Of a stretch of 64,000 nt of DNA, positions 44,954-55,511 are shown one piece after another (position 1 is the stretch's first letter; each line of letters opens with the position of its first letter). The DNA is from Antedon mediterranea. Taxonomy: Eukaryota > Echinodermata > Crinoidea > Comatulida > Antedonidae. The notes beneath the pieces are model-generated. The model was not told the origin of the DNA. It ran no database searches and saw only the letters and a list, made by a program, of their open reading frames with translations. Location of the stretch: the NCBI RefSeq assembly GCF_964355755.1, contig NC_092680.1, forward strand, positions 17,337,001 to 17,401,000, given 5' to 3'. The position numbers and the translations under genes are program-made.

Positions 44954-45091
44954 GTATAAGGTTATCCTTTAATGAAAACATCTTTAGTAAGATTTTTATG
45001 GCATGTGTTTACTCCGGAATAGTCTGGGGAAAAATGGCAAAAGGCTTCCTACTTTCTAGGGGTTTTATGTGGTTAAGTTAACAGATAGTGT

Positions 45092-45556
45092 ATAATAGGG
45101 AGGTTTTGCAATCTTGCGAATACGATAATGTAAACGGATACGTCACGCACATTTATTCGTTTTTCTTAAGCCAGTAAAAATCTGTTTTGCATGGCAACGA
45201 AATATTGAGCGCGCCGTCCAAAATATGACTGCGGTAAATTTGAGCGAAGCGCAGGTACGTGGTGCTTGGCTGCCTAGGCCTAGCGTAACATCAAAGCGAG
45301 TGAGGACTTTAAAAATTGACCTGGCATTTTAGTAAATTACTTTAGTAAATTACTTTCAATAAAAGTATAATTATATTATAATCATGAATCATTCCTGATT
45401 CAAATGCAAAATGTACAAAATAGATCAAAATCTATACTCGTTTTATAGTTACGAATATGACTGGTGATATTCGTCAACACGAATACGCTTTACGAATATG
45501 AAATGGGGATCAGCTCAAAAGTTTCATAAATAGTTGTGAAACCTCCCTATTGTTAT
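45092..45556. mobile_element. Non-coding element with AATAGGGAGGTTT terminal inverted repeats
   Basis: The left end ATAATAGGGAGGTTTTGCAA and the right end TTGTGAAACCTCCCTATTGT form an imperfect inverted repeat of about 18 bp. The ~460-bp interior is AT-rich, holds GAATACG/GAATATG words and has no ORF. The BEL/Pao element begins only about 30 bp after it. Confidence 0.55.
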
Positions 45557-45582
45557 AGTGCTGACATGTTGAGACATTCTCA

Positions 45583-45587
45583 ACCTT
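45583..45587. repeat. 5-bp target site duplication, left copy (ACCTT)
   Basis: ACCTT directly precedes the left LTR (TGTGACC...) and recurs at 52925-52929 directly after the right LTR (...TGTAACA). A 5-bp duplication is usual for BEL/Pao integrases. Confidence 0.85.
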
Positions 45588-46407
45588 TGTGACCTCCAGT
45601 CACGTGTAAAAGGCAAATAACAGAAACTTGTAACGCGTTATTGTGTCAAACGGTTTTAACTGAAATTTAATAGAAAAAATAAACAAGAATTAACATCAAA
45701 ATACTAATTAAGCACTGTATTGTACATACTGATGATTTCTATAGTCAATTCCTTTATATAACATATAAACAATCTTATTGGCCTATTCTGCAGCTGCGCA
45801 CTACTTGTGCTCAGTCAAGCGTAACGAACATAATTCTGCACGCCGTGATAACTCACATGGTCTATCCATGAAGAATTCTATATTGAAATATAAGTTTCCA
45901 ATTACATAGCTAAACTAACTACACATGAACTACTAAAATGTTGATCACATAAACTACAATATCGTGGGTAAATCTACCACAGAATACGATGAATGTCAAT
46001 CATAATATATAAAGTTATAACATAATTAAAAGCTTCCAACTAATCTATATAGTCGGGCGAACAGCGCTAATCGCATCTTTTAGGCTAGCATAATGCTGTA
46101 CACAATGGATGGTAACAATCAAGGATGATCGAAACTTAAACTTACAAAATAAAGAAAACTATAAAGTTACAAATACTAAATCTTACGTCATATTATTCCT
46201 AAGTTATTAATTAAATGTATGATAATAATTAAAAGCATATAAAAACATACATCTATCTGCGACTATGCCTTTTGGAATGAAACATGGTGAAGATGACTGC
46301 TCTCTTTCGGAGAAAACAACACAGTAACCTCGGTAACATGAGAAGCAAGAAAGGTAATTTAAAAATAAAGTATGGGACGCCAAATGCGTCGTACTCAAGC
46401 TGTAACA
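45588..46407 (-). repeat. 3' LTR of the BEL/Pao element (left copy)
   Basis: 820 bp from TGTGACCTCC to GCTGTAACA on the plus strand. On the minus strand it lies downstream of the Gag-Pol stop codon. The sequence next to it inside the element reads CTTTAGGGGCCGG on the minus strand, a plausible polypurine tract. Confidence 0.95.
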
Positions 46408-46514
46408 CACCGGCCCCTAAAGGCGCCACTAACCAGCCTTTACAAATTCAAACAATAAGCTTGAGTTACACTAACTACATAAAGATTAAAATAAAGGTTC
46501 ATAAAGTTCATATC

Positions 46515-49500
46515 TTAAAACAAATCACTTGCGACTTCAAGCGATACCAATTTTGAGATTGGTCTAACGAGAGTTGACATTTTAGTCTTCACTTTAGCAG
46601 ATCTAACAAGACCATCTGCAGTGCTTGTGTATACTTCCACGACAACTGCCAGCGGCCATGAATTCCGTGGAGTTAACTCATTCGCAACGATTACAACGTT
46701 ACCGACCTTGAGGTTTCCATGCTTGTGATGCCATTTGCGCCTTTCCTGTAGAGAGGGCAGGTACTCTCGTTTCCATCTACGCCAAAATAAGTCGGCCAGG
46801 TACTGAACTTGCCGCCAGCGCTTGGTTGCATGAGCATCATCTTGCGTAAGTGTTGCTGGTGGTAGTTGAGAACCTGTGCGTAACAGCAATAGGTGATTCG
46901 GAGTCAATGGCTCGCTATCCTTCGGATCATCAGACACCTTTGTAAGTGGTCGATTATTGATAATGCTTTCTACCTCACAAAACAGGGTTCTTAATCCTTC
47001 CTCCTTCAATATTTGTTCCTGTATTAATCCACTTAAAACTTTACGTACGGTTCGAATACACCTTTCCCACACTCCGCCGAAATGAGAGGCTAGAGGAGGG
47101 TTAAATTTCCACACAATATGTCGTTGCAGGAGGTATTGGTGAATTTGGTCTTGATTCCACAGTTCAATTGCAGCCTTTAACTCCTTATTCCCCTTGACAA
47201 AATTTCCTCCATTGTCAGAGCGAATCTCTACTGGAGTTCCTCTTCTGGCAATAAATCTCCTTAAAGCGTTAATAAACGAGGTAGTGTCCAAGGAGCTTGA
47301 TAATTCAAGGTGAACTGCTCTGACAGTTAAGCAAGTGAAGATGATTCCGTATCTTTTAACACTTGACCTTCCTTGTCTCACGTAAAATGGACCGAAACAG
47401 TCCACTCCAATGTTGGTAAATGGTGGTGTAGATTTAACGCGATCAGCTGGTAGATCGGACATCTTTTGTTGCATTACTGGCGCTGTATTCTTACGGCACT
47501 TCACACATCGGCGAACAACTGACTTCAAATTTACTCTTCCACCGATCGGCCAGAATCGTTGACGTATCGCCGCCAGTGTATGCTCTACGCCAGAATGTCC
47601 GGAAATAGCATGATAGTGTCGTAGGATAAGTAAGGTTACATGGTGATTCTTTGGAAGGATAATTTGATGTTTTGCTGCATCACTAATTTCAGATCTTTTC
47701 AATCTACCACCTACTCGCATCAAACCGTTCATTACAATTGGATCTAGCTTTATGAGAGAGCTACCCTTCTTGACTTGTTGATTGGTTTGGAGATGGTTAA
47801 CTTCAGAGTGAAGTGCTTGATTTTGTATGTATCTGAAAATTACTGTCTCAGCGTTTTTCCACTCATCAACGGATATGAAACTGTTAATGTTGGTACCTTT
47901 GTTCTTTACTCTGCGTCGCCATCGTAGTATCCAAGCAAAAACCTTTATCAACTTGGTCCAACTTGAAAAGCGGTTGATGAGGTCATTTATTCTGTCGTCA
48001 TCTAATTTAACGGTTACAGCGTTTACAGTTTTTACTTCTGGATCTCCTACGATAGTATTAAAGTCGGTAGGCATTTGAGGCCATTCACTTTCATCTTCCA
48101 TCAAGAAACTGGGACCAGTGAACCACATTTCACTTGTCATCATATCCTCTGCAGACATTCCGCGTGAGGCTAGATCGGCTGGATTTTGAGCGGAACTGAC
48201 GTGTCGCCACTGTTCCTTAGTTGTTTGATTAAGAATTGTTGTCACTCTATTCCCAACAAATGTCTTGAATCTCGTTTCTTCATTGTTCAAATATCTCAAC
48301 ACGCATGTGCTGTCTGTCCAACAAACTGTTCTATCGATTTTTATTTCATGCAGCTCTTCTCGAATGATTCTGTCAAGGCGACTTGCCAGGACAGCTGCTT
48401 GTAGTTCCAATCTAGGAATTGTCTGGGTCTTGACCGGAGCAAGTCTTGACTTCGCAGTCACAAGGGTCCCGCATACGTTTCCACACTCGTCCTTCTGGTA
48501 AAGGTAGGATGCAGCTCCATAGCTCGTGGATGATGCATCTCCAAAATGATGTAACTCTCTATACGTGACGTTGCCAAAATCTGACGGTTTGTAGCAACGT
48601 CGAATGTTCAACTTATCGAGACTCTGAAGTTCCTTTAACCATTCATGCCATTTAATCTGTAGTTCTACTGGAATAGGTTCGTCCCATTTGCATCCAATCA
48701 AACACAGTTCTCGGAGTAGCAGCTTTGCCTTTAATATGAATGGTGTTATTAGTCCTAGAGGGTCGTAGACGGATGCTACTACAGACAAAATTCCCCTTCT
48801 TGTGCTGGGTTGCTTCTTTGGAGAAATAACGTAACCAAGTGCATCTTGTTTTACAAACCAGTGTACTCCCAGTGCTCTTTGTTGTTCCCCTCCAAACAAT
48901 GATGTTGAAGCATTCTGTCCACTGTCTGTGAGCGTGGATACAAGTTGGTTGGAGTTTGAGACCCACTTGGTCAAGTTGAAACCTCCACGAGTCAGCAAAT
49001 TCTTTAATCCCTTGGCAAGCTCAATGGCTGTCTCTTCGCTGTCTACGGATTTGAGACAGTCGTCTACGTAAAAGTTGTTGTTGACTGCGTTAGTTACAAC
49101 AGGATCGAAATCATCCGCATGGTCTTTGGCAACCTTCCGGAGAGCAAAATTGGAACAACTAGGTGAAGACTTTCCTCCGAAAAGATGTACAACCATCTGG
49201 TACTCTTGTGGGTTCATATTCAGATTGCCGTCTTCCCACCATAAGTATGATAGGTAGTGACTATCAGTCTCTCCAACCTTTACTTGGTAGAACATCTTTT
49301 CGATGTCCGCTGCAAAGGCGATGGGTCCCAGACGAAAGCGCAGTAATACGCCGACTAATGTGTTTGTAAGATCAGGACCTTGGTAAAGTTTATCATTTAA
49401 GCAAACACCTTGATACTTAGCTGACCCATCGAACACTACTCGAACCTTTCCTGGCTTTTGTGGGTTCAACACCGGATGGTGCGGCAAATACCATCTAGGT

Positions 49501-52061
49501 TGGTCTTTCTGCAACGCCTTTTCTGCGTAGCCCTTTAACAACAGGTCGTTCATAAAATTTGTGTACTTCGTGTGAAGTGTACTGTCCTTGATCAGCCTAG
49601 ATTTTAGAAGATTGAGTCTTTTCAGCGCCACAGCCTTGTTGTTTGGAAATTCCTCAGGTGGGCTTTTCCATGGCATCGATACTTGGTAATGGCCGTTTTT
49701 TAATTTAGTCGATGCTTGCATCATCTGTAGTGCTTGAAGGTCGTTCCGAGACATAACTGTCTTCTCAGTTGGGATATCATTGAACTCAATGTTACAAAAT
49801 TGCTTAAACTGCTCTTCCAGTGGTTCTGCACAGATAAAATTGCAGTTTTGAACTTGGCATCTAGTTGAAGTCAACGGACCATTCACAACCCAACCAAGAG
49901 CTGTTCGTGTGGCGTATGGCCCACCATTCATAGCTGGTTTCACTTCATATGGTTGGTGTAGTTCTGGTAGGTCTCCCCCAATCAGCAAATCAACATTTGC
50001 ATCAATGGTATCTATGTTTACCCCTTCCAGGTGCACCCAATTCTTAATATCATCTATCGTGGCAATTGCACTTTTTAAGACTGGCAATTTTGGTTTTGTG
50101 TGAACGTTTGGTGCTGTAAAGACTGCATCACCATTCAGGGTTGAAATTTCTAATGAGATGAGGTTGCATTCCGATGATGATTGACCGTTTACTGTGGTTA
50201 ATTTTAACTGGACTCTCTTGCCTTTCGCATTTAATTTGTGAGCTAGGGCGTCTGTGCAGAAGGTTGCAGTTGATCCATTGTCCAGAAATGCGTACGTTTT
50301 GATTGTCTTTCTGGTTCCTGGGCACCTTACTTTGACAGGTACTACAGATAGACCTACTCGTGTCGCATTTCCGTTAACTGCCATTGATGACTTTGAATTA
50401 TTGAGTTGAGTGGTGATTGCACTACTACTTTGATCTGGAGTTGGAACTGCTGCTGCATGTGCAGTCGCATTAGCATCAGCTCTAACAGGTCGTTTTGGAG
50501 TATGAAGGAAGCCCGAATGTTTCAGGGTACAATTTTTGCAAAAACTGTTCTTCGGGCACAAAGAAACAAAATGTCCATGCGTTAAACAGTTCCGACAGAG
50601 TTTCTTTTCATTGACAAACTTAAGTCTATCCTCAACAGACTTTGACCTGAAATCCTTACATTGTGACAACCAGTGTTGCTCATTGCACATCAGGCACTTG
50701 ATACCATTTCTTGTGGTTGTGGTTGTTGTGGTCGATGCGGTGAAGGACTTTTTAACTTCTGATGTGTTGGTCAGAGTAATGAAGCTTGGGTCATTTCGCA
50801 TTTTGGCTTCCGACCGTATGAAATCACAAAAGAATCGAAAAGGTGGAAAAGACACTTGATGAGTCGCCTTGTAATTAGATCCCTTCTTGACCCAACTTTC
50901 TCTTAGATTGGGTGGCAACTTTTGTATAATGTGACTTATACCTTGAGACGAATCCAGACTCGCAAGACCTGGATATTTCCCTGTCTCCTTTACGTGGAGA
51001 ACCTCCAACAGTAAATGACTTAATTGACGCAGCTTTTCCACGTCCTTCAGATTAAACCTTGAGAATTCCTGTAGTCGCTTAGTAATGCTTAGCTCAACTG
51101 CCTCTGGGGCACCATAAGTTTCATCGAGTAAAGTCCAAATGTGTCGTAAGGCTTCACTAGGGTTTTCTATATAAACTGCATGTAGAGGAGCAACTAGTGC
51201 TCTTGATTTATCGCCAAGCCATTTCATTACAACATTTACCTCTTGGTTCACCGGAACATTCAACTCTTTGATTGTATTGGAAAGTGTGATTTTCCAAGCA
51301 CGGTATGAGGCTGGAGTATCATCGAACTGCCGGAGACTGGTACTTAATAATTCCTTTCGAAATAGTACATTACCAATTTCTGTCATAACTATTTGAGTTT
51401 GGTCGGGCTGCTTGGTTGGTACTTCATCTCTGTATAGCAGTGGAGGTGCAATCAGTTCGAATTCTGGTGCTTGATCGAGGTTTGGTAGAGGTGAAGTGAA
51501 TTTCATTAGTGGTGGTGGTGAAGCTGGCTTGTAATCAGATACTTGATTCAACAATGTTGGTGGTAATTGGTCAAGGTTTGGTAGAGGTGAAGCAAATTTC
51601 ATCAGTGGTGGTGGTGAAGCTGGCTTGTAATCTTTAATTTGGGTAAATAATGGTGGTGGTGGTATTGGCTTGTATTCAGGTACTTGGTTCAACAATGGTG
51701 ATGGTAATTGTTCAGGGTCGAGGTGTGATGAAGATTGAATTGGTTCAAGAGATTCAATACTAGACTCTTCGCTCATCACATCGCTGACATCATCGCACAC
51801 GCTGTAGGTGTCGAAATCATAATCATCATCTTCAGATGATTGCAAATAGGAGTCTGCTCTTGCCTGGCAAACTGCCTCATCTTCTTCTGCATTTAACAGT
51901 TGAACGTCTGCCTCAGCTATAGCTTTGATTCTTAATAGAGAAACTTTCTTCTTAGCAAATTCAACACGTGCCTTTGCCATGGCCAAATCAGCTCTCGCAC
52001 GAGCATGGCTTATGCTCACATGACTACCACTCCTGCTCACTGACGATCCCGCTTGTGACAT
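46515..52061 (-). CDS. BEL/Pao Gag-Pol polyprotein, 1848 residues, intact
   Basis: The frame opens with ATG at 52061, 44 bp inside the 5' LTR; codons upstream in frame lack another ATG. Residues 1-100 are an alpha-helical, charged segment and ~120-205 a proline-rich stretch of repeated YKPASPPPL-type motifs. Two CCHC-type zinc clusters lie at ~452-500 (CLMC and CRNCLTHGHFVSLC). The aspartic protease has FLDNGST near 594. The reverse transcriptase carries YVDD near 997. RNase H starts around HFGDAS near 1172. The integrase has an HHCC finger (HAISGH near 1487, CVKC near 1520) and the catalytic D, D and E at ~1553 (VDCFG), ~1615 (SDNGGNF) and ~1664 (WER). The last ~100 residues resemble the DUF5641 domain found after BEL/Pao integrases. 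No stop or frameshift is present and every key residue is there, so the protein may be functional. There is no obvious envelope ORF. Confidence 0.95.
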   Translation of the reverse strand: MSQAGSSVSRSGSHVSISHARARADLAMAKARVEFAKKKVSLLRIKAIAEADVQLLNAEEDEAVCQARADSYLQSSEDDDYDFDTYSVCDDVSDVMSEESSIESLEPIQSSSHLDPEQLPSPLLNQVPEYKPIPPPPLFTQIKDYKPASPPPLMKFASPLPNLDQLPPTLLNQVSDYKPASPPPLMKFTSPLPNLDQAPEFELIAPPLLYRDEVPTKQPDQTQIVMTEIGNVLFRKELLSTSLRQFDDTPASYRAWKITLSNTIKELNVPVNQEVNVVMKWLGDKSRALVAPLHAVYIENPSEALRHIWTLLDETYGAPEAVELSITKRLQEFSRFNLKDVEKLRQLSHLLLEVLHVKETGKYPGLASLDSSQGISHIIQKLPPNLRESWVKKGSNYKATHQVSFPPFRFFCDFIRSEAKMRNDPSFITLTNTSEVKKSFTASTTTTTTTRNGIKCLMCNEQHWLSQCKDFRSKSVEDRLKFVNEKKLCRNCLTHGHFVSLCPKNSFCKNCTLKHSGFLHTPKRPVRADANATAHAAAVPTPDQSSSAITTQLNNSKSSMAVNGNATRVGLSVVPVKVRCPGTRKTIKTYAFLDNGSTATFCTDALAHKLNAKGKRVQLKLTTVNGQSSSECNLISLEISTLNGDAVFTAPNVHTKPKLPVLKSAIATIDDIKNWVHLEGVNIDTIDANVDLLIGGDLPELHQPYEVKPAMNGGPYATRTALGWVVNGPLTSTRCQVQNCNFICAEPLEEQFKQFCNIEFNDIPTEKTVMSRNDLQALQMMQASTKLKNGHYQVSMPWKSPPEEFPNNKAVALKRLNLLKSRLIKDSTLHTKYTNFMNDLLLKGYAEKALQKDQPRWYLPHHPVLNPQKPGKVRVVFDGSAKYQGVCLNDKLYQGPDLTNTLVGVLLRFRLGPIAFAADIEKMFYQVKVGETDSHYLSYLWWEDGNLNMNPQEYQMVVHLFGGKSSPSCSNFALRKVAKDHADDFDPVVTNAVNNNFYVDDCLKSVDSEETAIELAKGLKNLLTRGGFNLTKWVSNSNQLVSTLTDSGQNASTSLFGGEQQRALGVHWFVKQDALGYVISPKKQPSTRRGILSVVASVYDPLGLITPFILKAKLLLRELCLIGCKWDEPIPVELQIKWHEWLKELQSLDKLNIRRCYKPSDFGNVTYRELHHFGDASSTSYGAASYLYQKDECGNVCGTLVTAKSRLAPVKTQTIPRLELQAAVLASRLDRIIREELHEIKIDRTVCWTDSTCVLRYLNNEETRFKTFVGNRVTTILNQTTKEQWRHVSSAQNPADLASRGMSAEDMMTSEMWFTGPSFLMEDESEWPQMPTDFNTIVGDPEVKTVNAVTVKLDDDRINDLINRFSSWTKLIKVFAWILRWRRRVKNKGTNINSFISVDEWKNAETVIFRYIQNQALHSEVNHLQTNQQVKKGSSLIKLDPIVMNGLMRVGGRLKRSEISDAAKHQIILPKNHHVTLLILRHYHAISGHSGVEHTLAAIRQRFWPIGGRVNLKSVVRRCVKCRKNTAPVMQQKMSDLPADRVKSTPPFTNIGVDCFGPFYVRQGRSSVKRYGIIFTCLTVRAVHLELSSSLDTTSFINALRRFIARRGTPVEIRSDNGGNFVKGNKELKAAIELWNQDQIHQYLLQRHIVWKFNPPLASHFGGVWERCIRTVRKVLSGLIQEQILKEEGLRTLFCEVESIINNRPLTKVSDDPKDSEPLTPNHLLLLRTGSQLPPATLTQDDAHATKRWRQVQYLADLFWRRWKREYLPSLQERRKWHHKHGNLKVGNVVIVANELTPRNSWPLAVVVEVYTSTADGLVRSAKVKTKMSTLVRPISKLVSLEVASDLF

Positions 52062-52105
52062 CGTATTCTTGCAAGTTTCCACTCACAAAGATTTAAAACT
52101 TAAAA

Positions 52106-52924
52106 TGTGACCTCCAGTCACGTGTAAAAGGCAAATAACAGAAACTTGTAACGCGTTATTGTGTCAAACGGTTTTAACTGAAATTTAATAGAAAAAATAA
52201 ACAAGAATTAACATCAAAATACTAATTAAGCACTGTATTGTACATACTGATGATTTCTATAGTCAATTCCTTTATATAACATATAACAATCTTATTGGCC
52301 TATTCTGCAGCTGCGCACTACTTGTGCTCAGTCAAGCGTAACGAACATAATTCTGCACGCCGTGATAACTCACATGGTCTATCCATGAAGAATTCTATAT
52401 TGAAATATAAGTTTCCAATTACATAGCTAAACTAACTACACATGAACTACTAAAATGTTGATCACATAAACTACAATATCGTGGGTAAATCTACCACAGA
52501 ATACGATGAATGTCAATCATAATATATAAAGTTATAACATAATTAAAAGCTTCCAACTAATCTATATAGTCGGGCGAACAGCGCTAATCGCATCTTTTAG
52601 GCTAGCATAATGCTGTACACAATGGATGGTAACAATCAAGGATGATCGAAACTTAAACTTACAAAATAAAGAAAACTATAAAGTTACAAATACTAAATCT
52701 TACGTCATATTATTCCTAAGTTATTAATTAAATGTATGATAATAATTAAAAGCATATAAAAACATACATCTATCTGCGACTATGCCTTTTGGAATGAAAC
52801 ATGGTGAAGATGACTGCTCTCTTTCGGAGAAAACAACACAGTAACCTCGGTAACATGAGAAGCAAGAAAGGTAATTTAAAAATAAAGTATGGGACGCCAA
52901 ATGCGTCGTACTCAAGCTGTAACA
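52106..52924 (-). repeat. 5' LTR of the BEL/Pao element (right copy)
   Basis: 819 bp, matching the left LTR apart from one missing A. It lies upstream of Gag-Pol on the minus strand and should hold the promoter. The leader between it and the ATG is only 44 bp and I could not match a primer-binding site to a particular tRNA. Confidence 0.95.
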
Positions 52925-52929
52925 ACCTT
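52925..52929. repeat. 5-bp target site duplication, right copy (ACCTT)
   Basis: It matches 45583-45587. Joining the flanks restores CTCAACCTTTACCTCACTGC as the empty site. Confidence 0.85.
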
Positions 52930-53509
52930 TACCTCACTGCCTTTTTGGAAATAAGCAAACGCAAACATAACTTAGGTTAGCAGCTGAGTACAAAATAGTT
53001 AATGATAAAAATTGATTTTGTTAGTAGACTTAAAGGGTGTTTTCACTTCCAAAACTTTTATCAAAAATATCACCAAGCATTAAAAGATGAACCAATAATG
53101 TTGCATAACACTTTGTATATTCACTGGGAAAATAAAATAAATAACTACACTGTTCCTATACTGTATCGTCCGATGTGTGTAGGCCCACTAACTTATTACT
53201 AGCTTATTTAGTACAAATGAATCGCGTTAAATAGATAGATAGATATATGTGATCTATGATTGTCATGGCTTCTCCTTTGACCATTTTAAATTTTACACAA
53301 ATTATTATGTCGCGTTAAAACAGTTGAGGTGGTTGAAGAAAATGTCAACATTTGTTTTATTAAAACTCCTCGTTTTATTTTGGTCACCTATACTTCTATT
53401 GCTTATTATAGATTCAACAAATGCAGTGTGCCATGAACTTTTTTCATTCTTAATCTTATCCATAAATTCATTCCCATACTATGAACAGAGGAAACAGTAT
53501 TTACATAGT
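52930..53509. other. Flank between the BEL element and the Gag remnant
   Basis: No exon is supported. GATAGATAGATATATGTGAT at 53234-53254, followed by ATGGCTTCTCCTTTGACCAT, is repeated in the same orientation at 55448-55510, so both are copies of a short dispersed repeat. The rest is AT-rich sequence. Confidence 0.4.
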
Positions 53510-54395
53510 TAAGGCTTACTTGTGGTGTTAGTCTTACGGTGCACCTCTCCACAGTGTAGTTCATTCTGCATCCAACAGCAATATGACCTTCTTGTCCGCA
53601 CTCTGTGCACCTTATAAGTTCTTGATTTTCATATTGTTGTTGGGCGCTCATGAAATCAGGTCTTGCTTGGGCTTGTTGTATAGACAGCAGTTGTGTAAAT
53701 TGTTTTAAATCGTTCATTGATTTTGTCAAATTGTCTAATTTCGTTTTTTCTGGACGGTCAGCTTGATTTTACTGTTGTACAGTTTTTGTAGTCTTGTTCC
53801 CCTGTTCCATAAGACGGAGTTCTGCGTATACCTCTTTGAATGTCATAGATCTTGGTCTCATGGGAGCAAGTCTCTGTGTTACATGCGCATCTCTTACTCC
53901 CCTCATAAACTGTTGCGTCAGCATATGGTTGCCATCAACCATTGGATGTTGCACTCTTTCTTCCACCTCTCTCAGAATTGCTTCTAGCTCTACGGCATAT
54001 ATTAAAGGAGTCTCTGCTGGATATCGGACTCTTTCATAGAATTCAGCGAGCAGATCCCGGCAAAAAATAACTCACCAAATTGTTCTTTCAATTCCTCAAA
54101 TGCATTCTGTGGGGTCGGTTCCGTTTGCGGAAGATTTAATACAAGTTTTCTTGCCGCTTCCCTAAATACTGCACTATGGTATTGAATTGTGCTATCTATC
54201 TATTGGTACTAAGTAGTTAATGTCTCTTACCCAGTCATCAATGTCAATTCCGCTTCCTGCTCTTCCGGTAAACACTGGAACATTCTTAACTGTGTTTTGT
54301 GTAGGCCTAGATGGCGAGTTCAAATCACGGTGCTGCATCGTCACCTCCTCCATCTCATTTTCGAAAGTTTGCCTCCTTGCACATCGTCTTGCCAT
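53510..54395 (-). pseudogene. Frameshifted Gag remnant of an LTR retrotransposon
   Basis: Reading the minus strand, consecutive Gag-like segments sit in order but in different frames: MARRCARRQTF and PVFTGRAGSGIDIDDWVRDI (54395-54195), EAARKLVLNLP and FEELKEQFGE (54180-54070), FYERVRYPAETPLIYAVELE and QQFMRGVRD (54050-53770), then a CCHC zinc knuckle CTECGQEGHIAVGC (~53610-53575). The IDDWVRDI motif and the knuckle fit Ty3/Gypsy-type Gag. At least three frame breaks show it is dead. No protease or RT follows. Confidence 0.7.
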
Positions 54396-54474
54396 TCGAT
54401 TTTACATTAAACAGACAATTTTGCAGCCAGCAAATTAATAAAATAAATATATTGCGTTCAAATTTGATTTTACT

Positions 54475-54493
54475 GGTCCTGTCAGGATCGCCA
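54475..54493 (-). other. Candidate primer-binding site of the Gag remnant
   Basis: On the minus strand TGGCGATCCTGACAGGACC starts 5 nt after a possible LTR end (...TTACA at 54499). TGG-initial, GACAGGAC-containing sites next to the 5' LTR are usual for animal Gypsy elements. It lies about 80 bp upstream of the Gag start, where expected. Confidence 0.45.
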
Positions 54494-54498
54494 AAAAA

Positions 54499-54640
54499 TG
54501 TAACCTTTACTGTTGTTACTTATTCAACAATAATTGACTCGGAGACAATCTAACTTTTAACTCAACGCGGTCTGCATCGCAACCTATTAACACAATAGCG
54601 CCCCCTGGCGACGGGATCTCATCAGATATATACTACATCG
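54499..54640 (-). repeat. Inner end of a candidate 5' LTR
   Basis: Inferred from the primer-binding-like site beside it. On the plus strand it begins TGTAACCTTTACTG. I could not find its outer end or a second copy in the window, so length and even existence are uncertain. Confidence 0.25.
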
Positions 54641-54995
54641 TATCCCTTTCTTTATTGTTTTCTTTTTTTTAGAATTATATTGTTAAAGTTTATTGTTTAG
54701 GTGATTACGTTATGAGAAATCAAATCATCAATCAAAGTAACATTTATTTCTCTTCTTCTCTTTCATAGAATATAAAAATTAACAGTAAATATGATTAAAA
54801 TAAGAGGGGCAACATTCCTAAAAAAGTGAAGCTTGTATAAGGCAGCCCATAAATAAATGATTACATTCTCTATAGATTCATGTGTTATCCTGTTGATTTC
54901 TTCATAGATTATTTTACACAACATCTTCTCCCTTCTTTCATTATGCTGATTTTTTAAATTTTTTTTTTATAATAAATACAAAGATAAACTCCTTT

Positions 54996-55276
54996 CTAAA
55001 CTGTCCGGTCTGATTCTGTTACGGGGCTGTTCATGGTCGATGTACTGTTTGGTTTCTCTGGTTGAACTGTTGGTTCTGTCTTCATAACGTTTCTCTCCGG
55101 TGTTGTGCGTAGAAGCTTTCTGCAGCATTTAAGGTATCTGCGGTGATGTAGTTCCAATATTTGCTGGCAAGGTACTTGCATATTGGATAGTATGATCTGC
55201 AGATGTACTTTCGTTCGAATATGTCAAGTAACCCCTCTTCTATTTTTTCAATGTCAAAAATTGTTGAAAGATACAC
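54996..55276 (-). pseudogene. Unrecognised minus-strand coding remnant
   Basis: Two overlapping open stretches read as one protein with a frame change: IFDIEKIEEGLLDIFERKYI and YYPICKYLASKYWNYI, then EPTVQPEKPNSTSTMNSPVT ending TESDRTV. The composition looks like real protein rather than random sequence, but I recognise no domain. Confidence 0.35.
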
Positions 55277-55511
55277 ATTTCTTTACGAAATGCAAGCATC
55301 ACTATTTGTTAAAGGGCAATACTTCAGCCATTGAAAATATGGTTGATTCTTTCTTGTGCCATATTTGCTGTACATCTACATTTTGTTTCCAGTGTGGAGG
55401 AAACAAAAGTATTGTAATACCGGTTGTCCTTGGCTTAATTCAGACCATCGATAGATATATGTGATCCATGATTGTCCAACAACAACAAACATGGCTTCTC
55501 CTTTCAGTATT

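Larger units (their letters stand above)
45588..52924 (-). mobile_element. Complete BEL/Pao LTR retrotransposon
   Basis: A 7.3-kb element on the minus strand: two LTRs (820 and 819 bp) that differ, as far as I can see, only by one A in a run near 45773/52288; one uninterrupted Gag-Pol frame; a 5-bp ACCTT duplication; TG...CA LTR ends. The domain order Gag, zinc knuckles, protease, RT, RNase H, integrase and a C-terminal DUF5641-like region identifies BEL/Pao. Near-identity of the LTRs and the intact frame point to a recent insertion. Confidence 0.95.

Noticed and set aside
46207-46410. 67-codon ORF, repeated at 52724-52915
   Set aside because: It is just the same LTR sequence read in both LTR copies, with no sign of being a gene.
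47827-50859. Several plus-strand ORFs of 60-107 codons
   Set aside because: They are antisense shadows of the BEL/Pao Gag-Pol frame.
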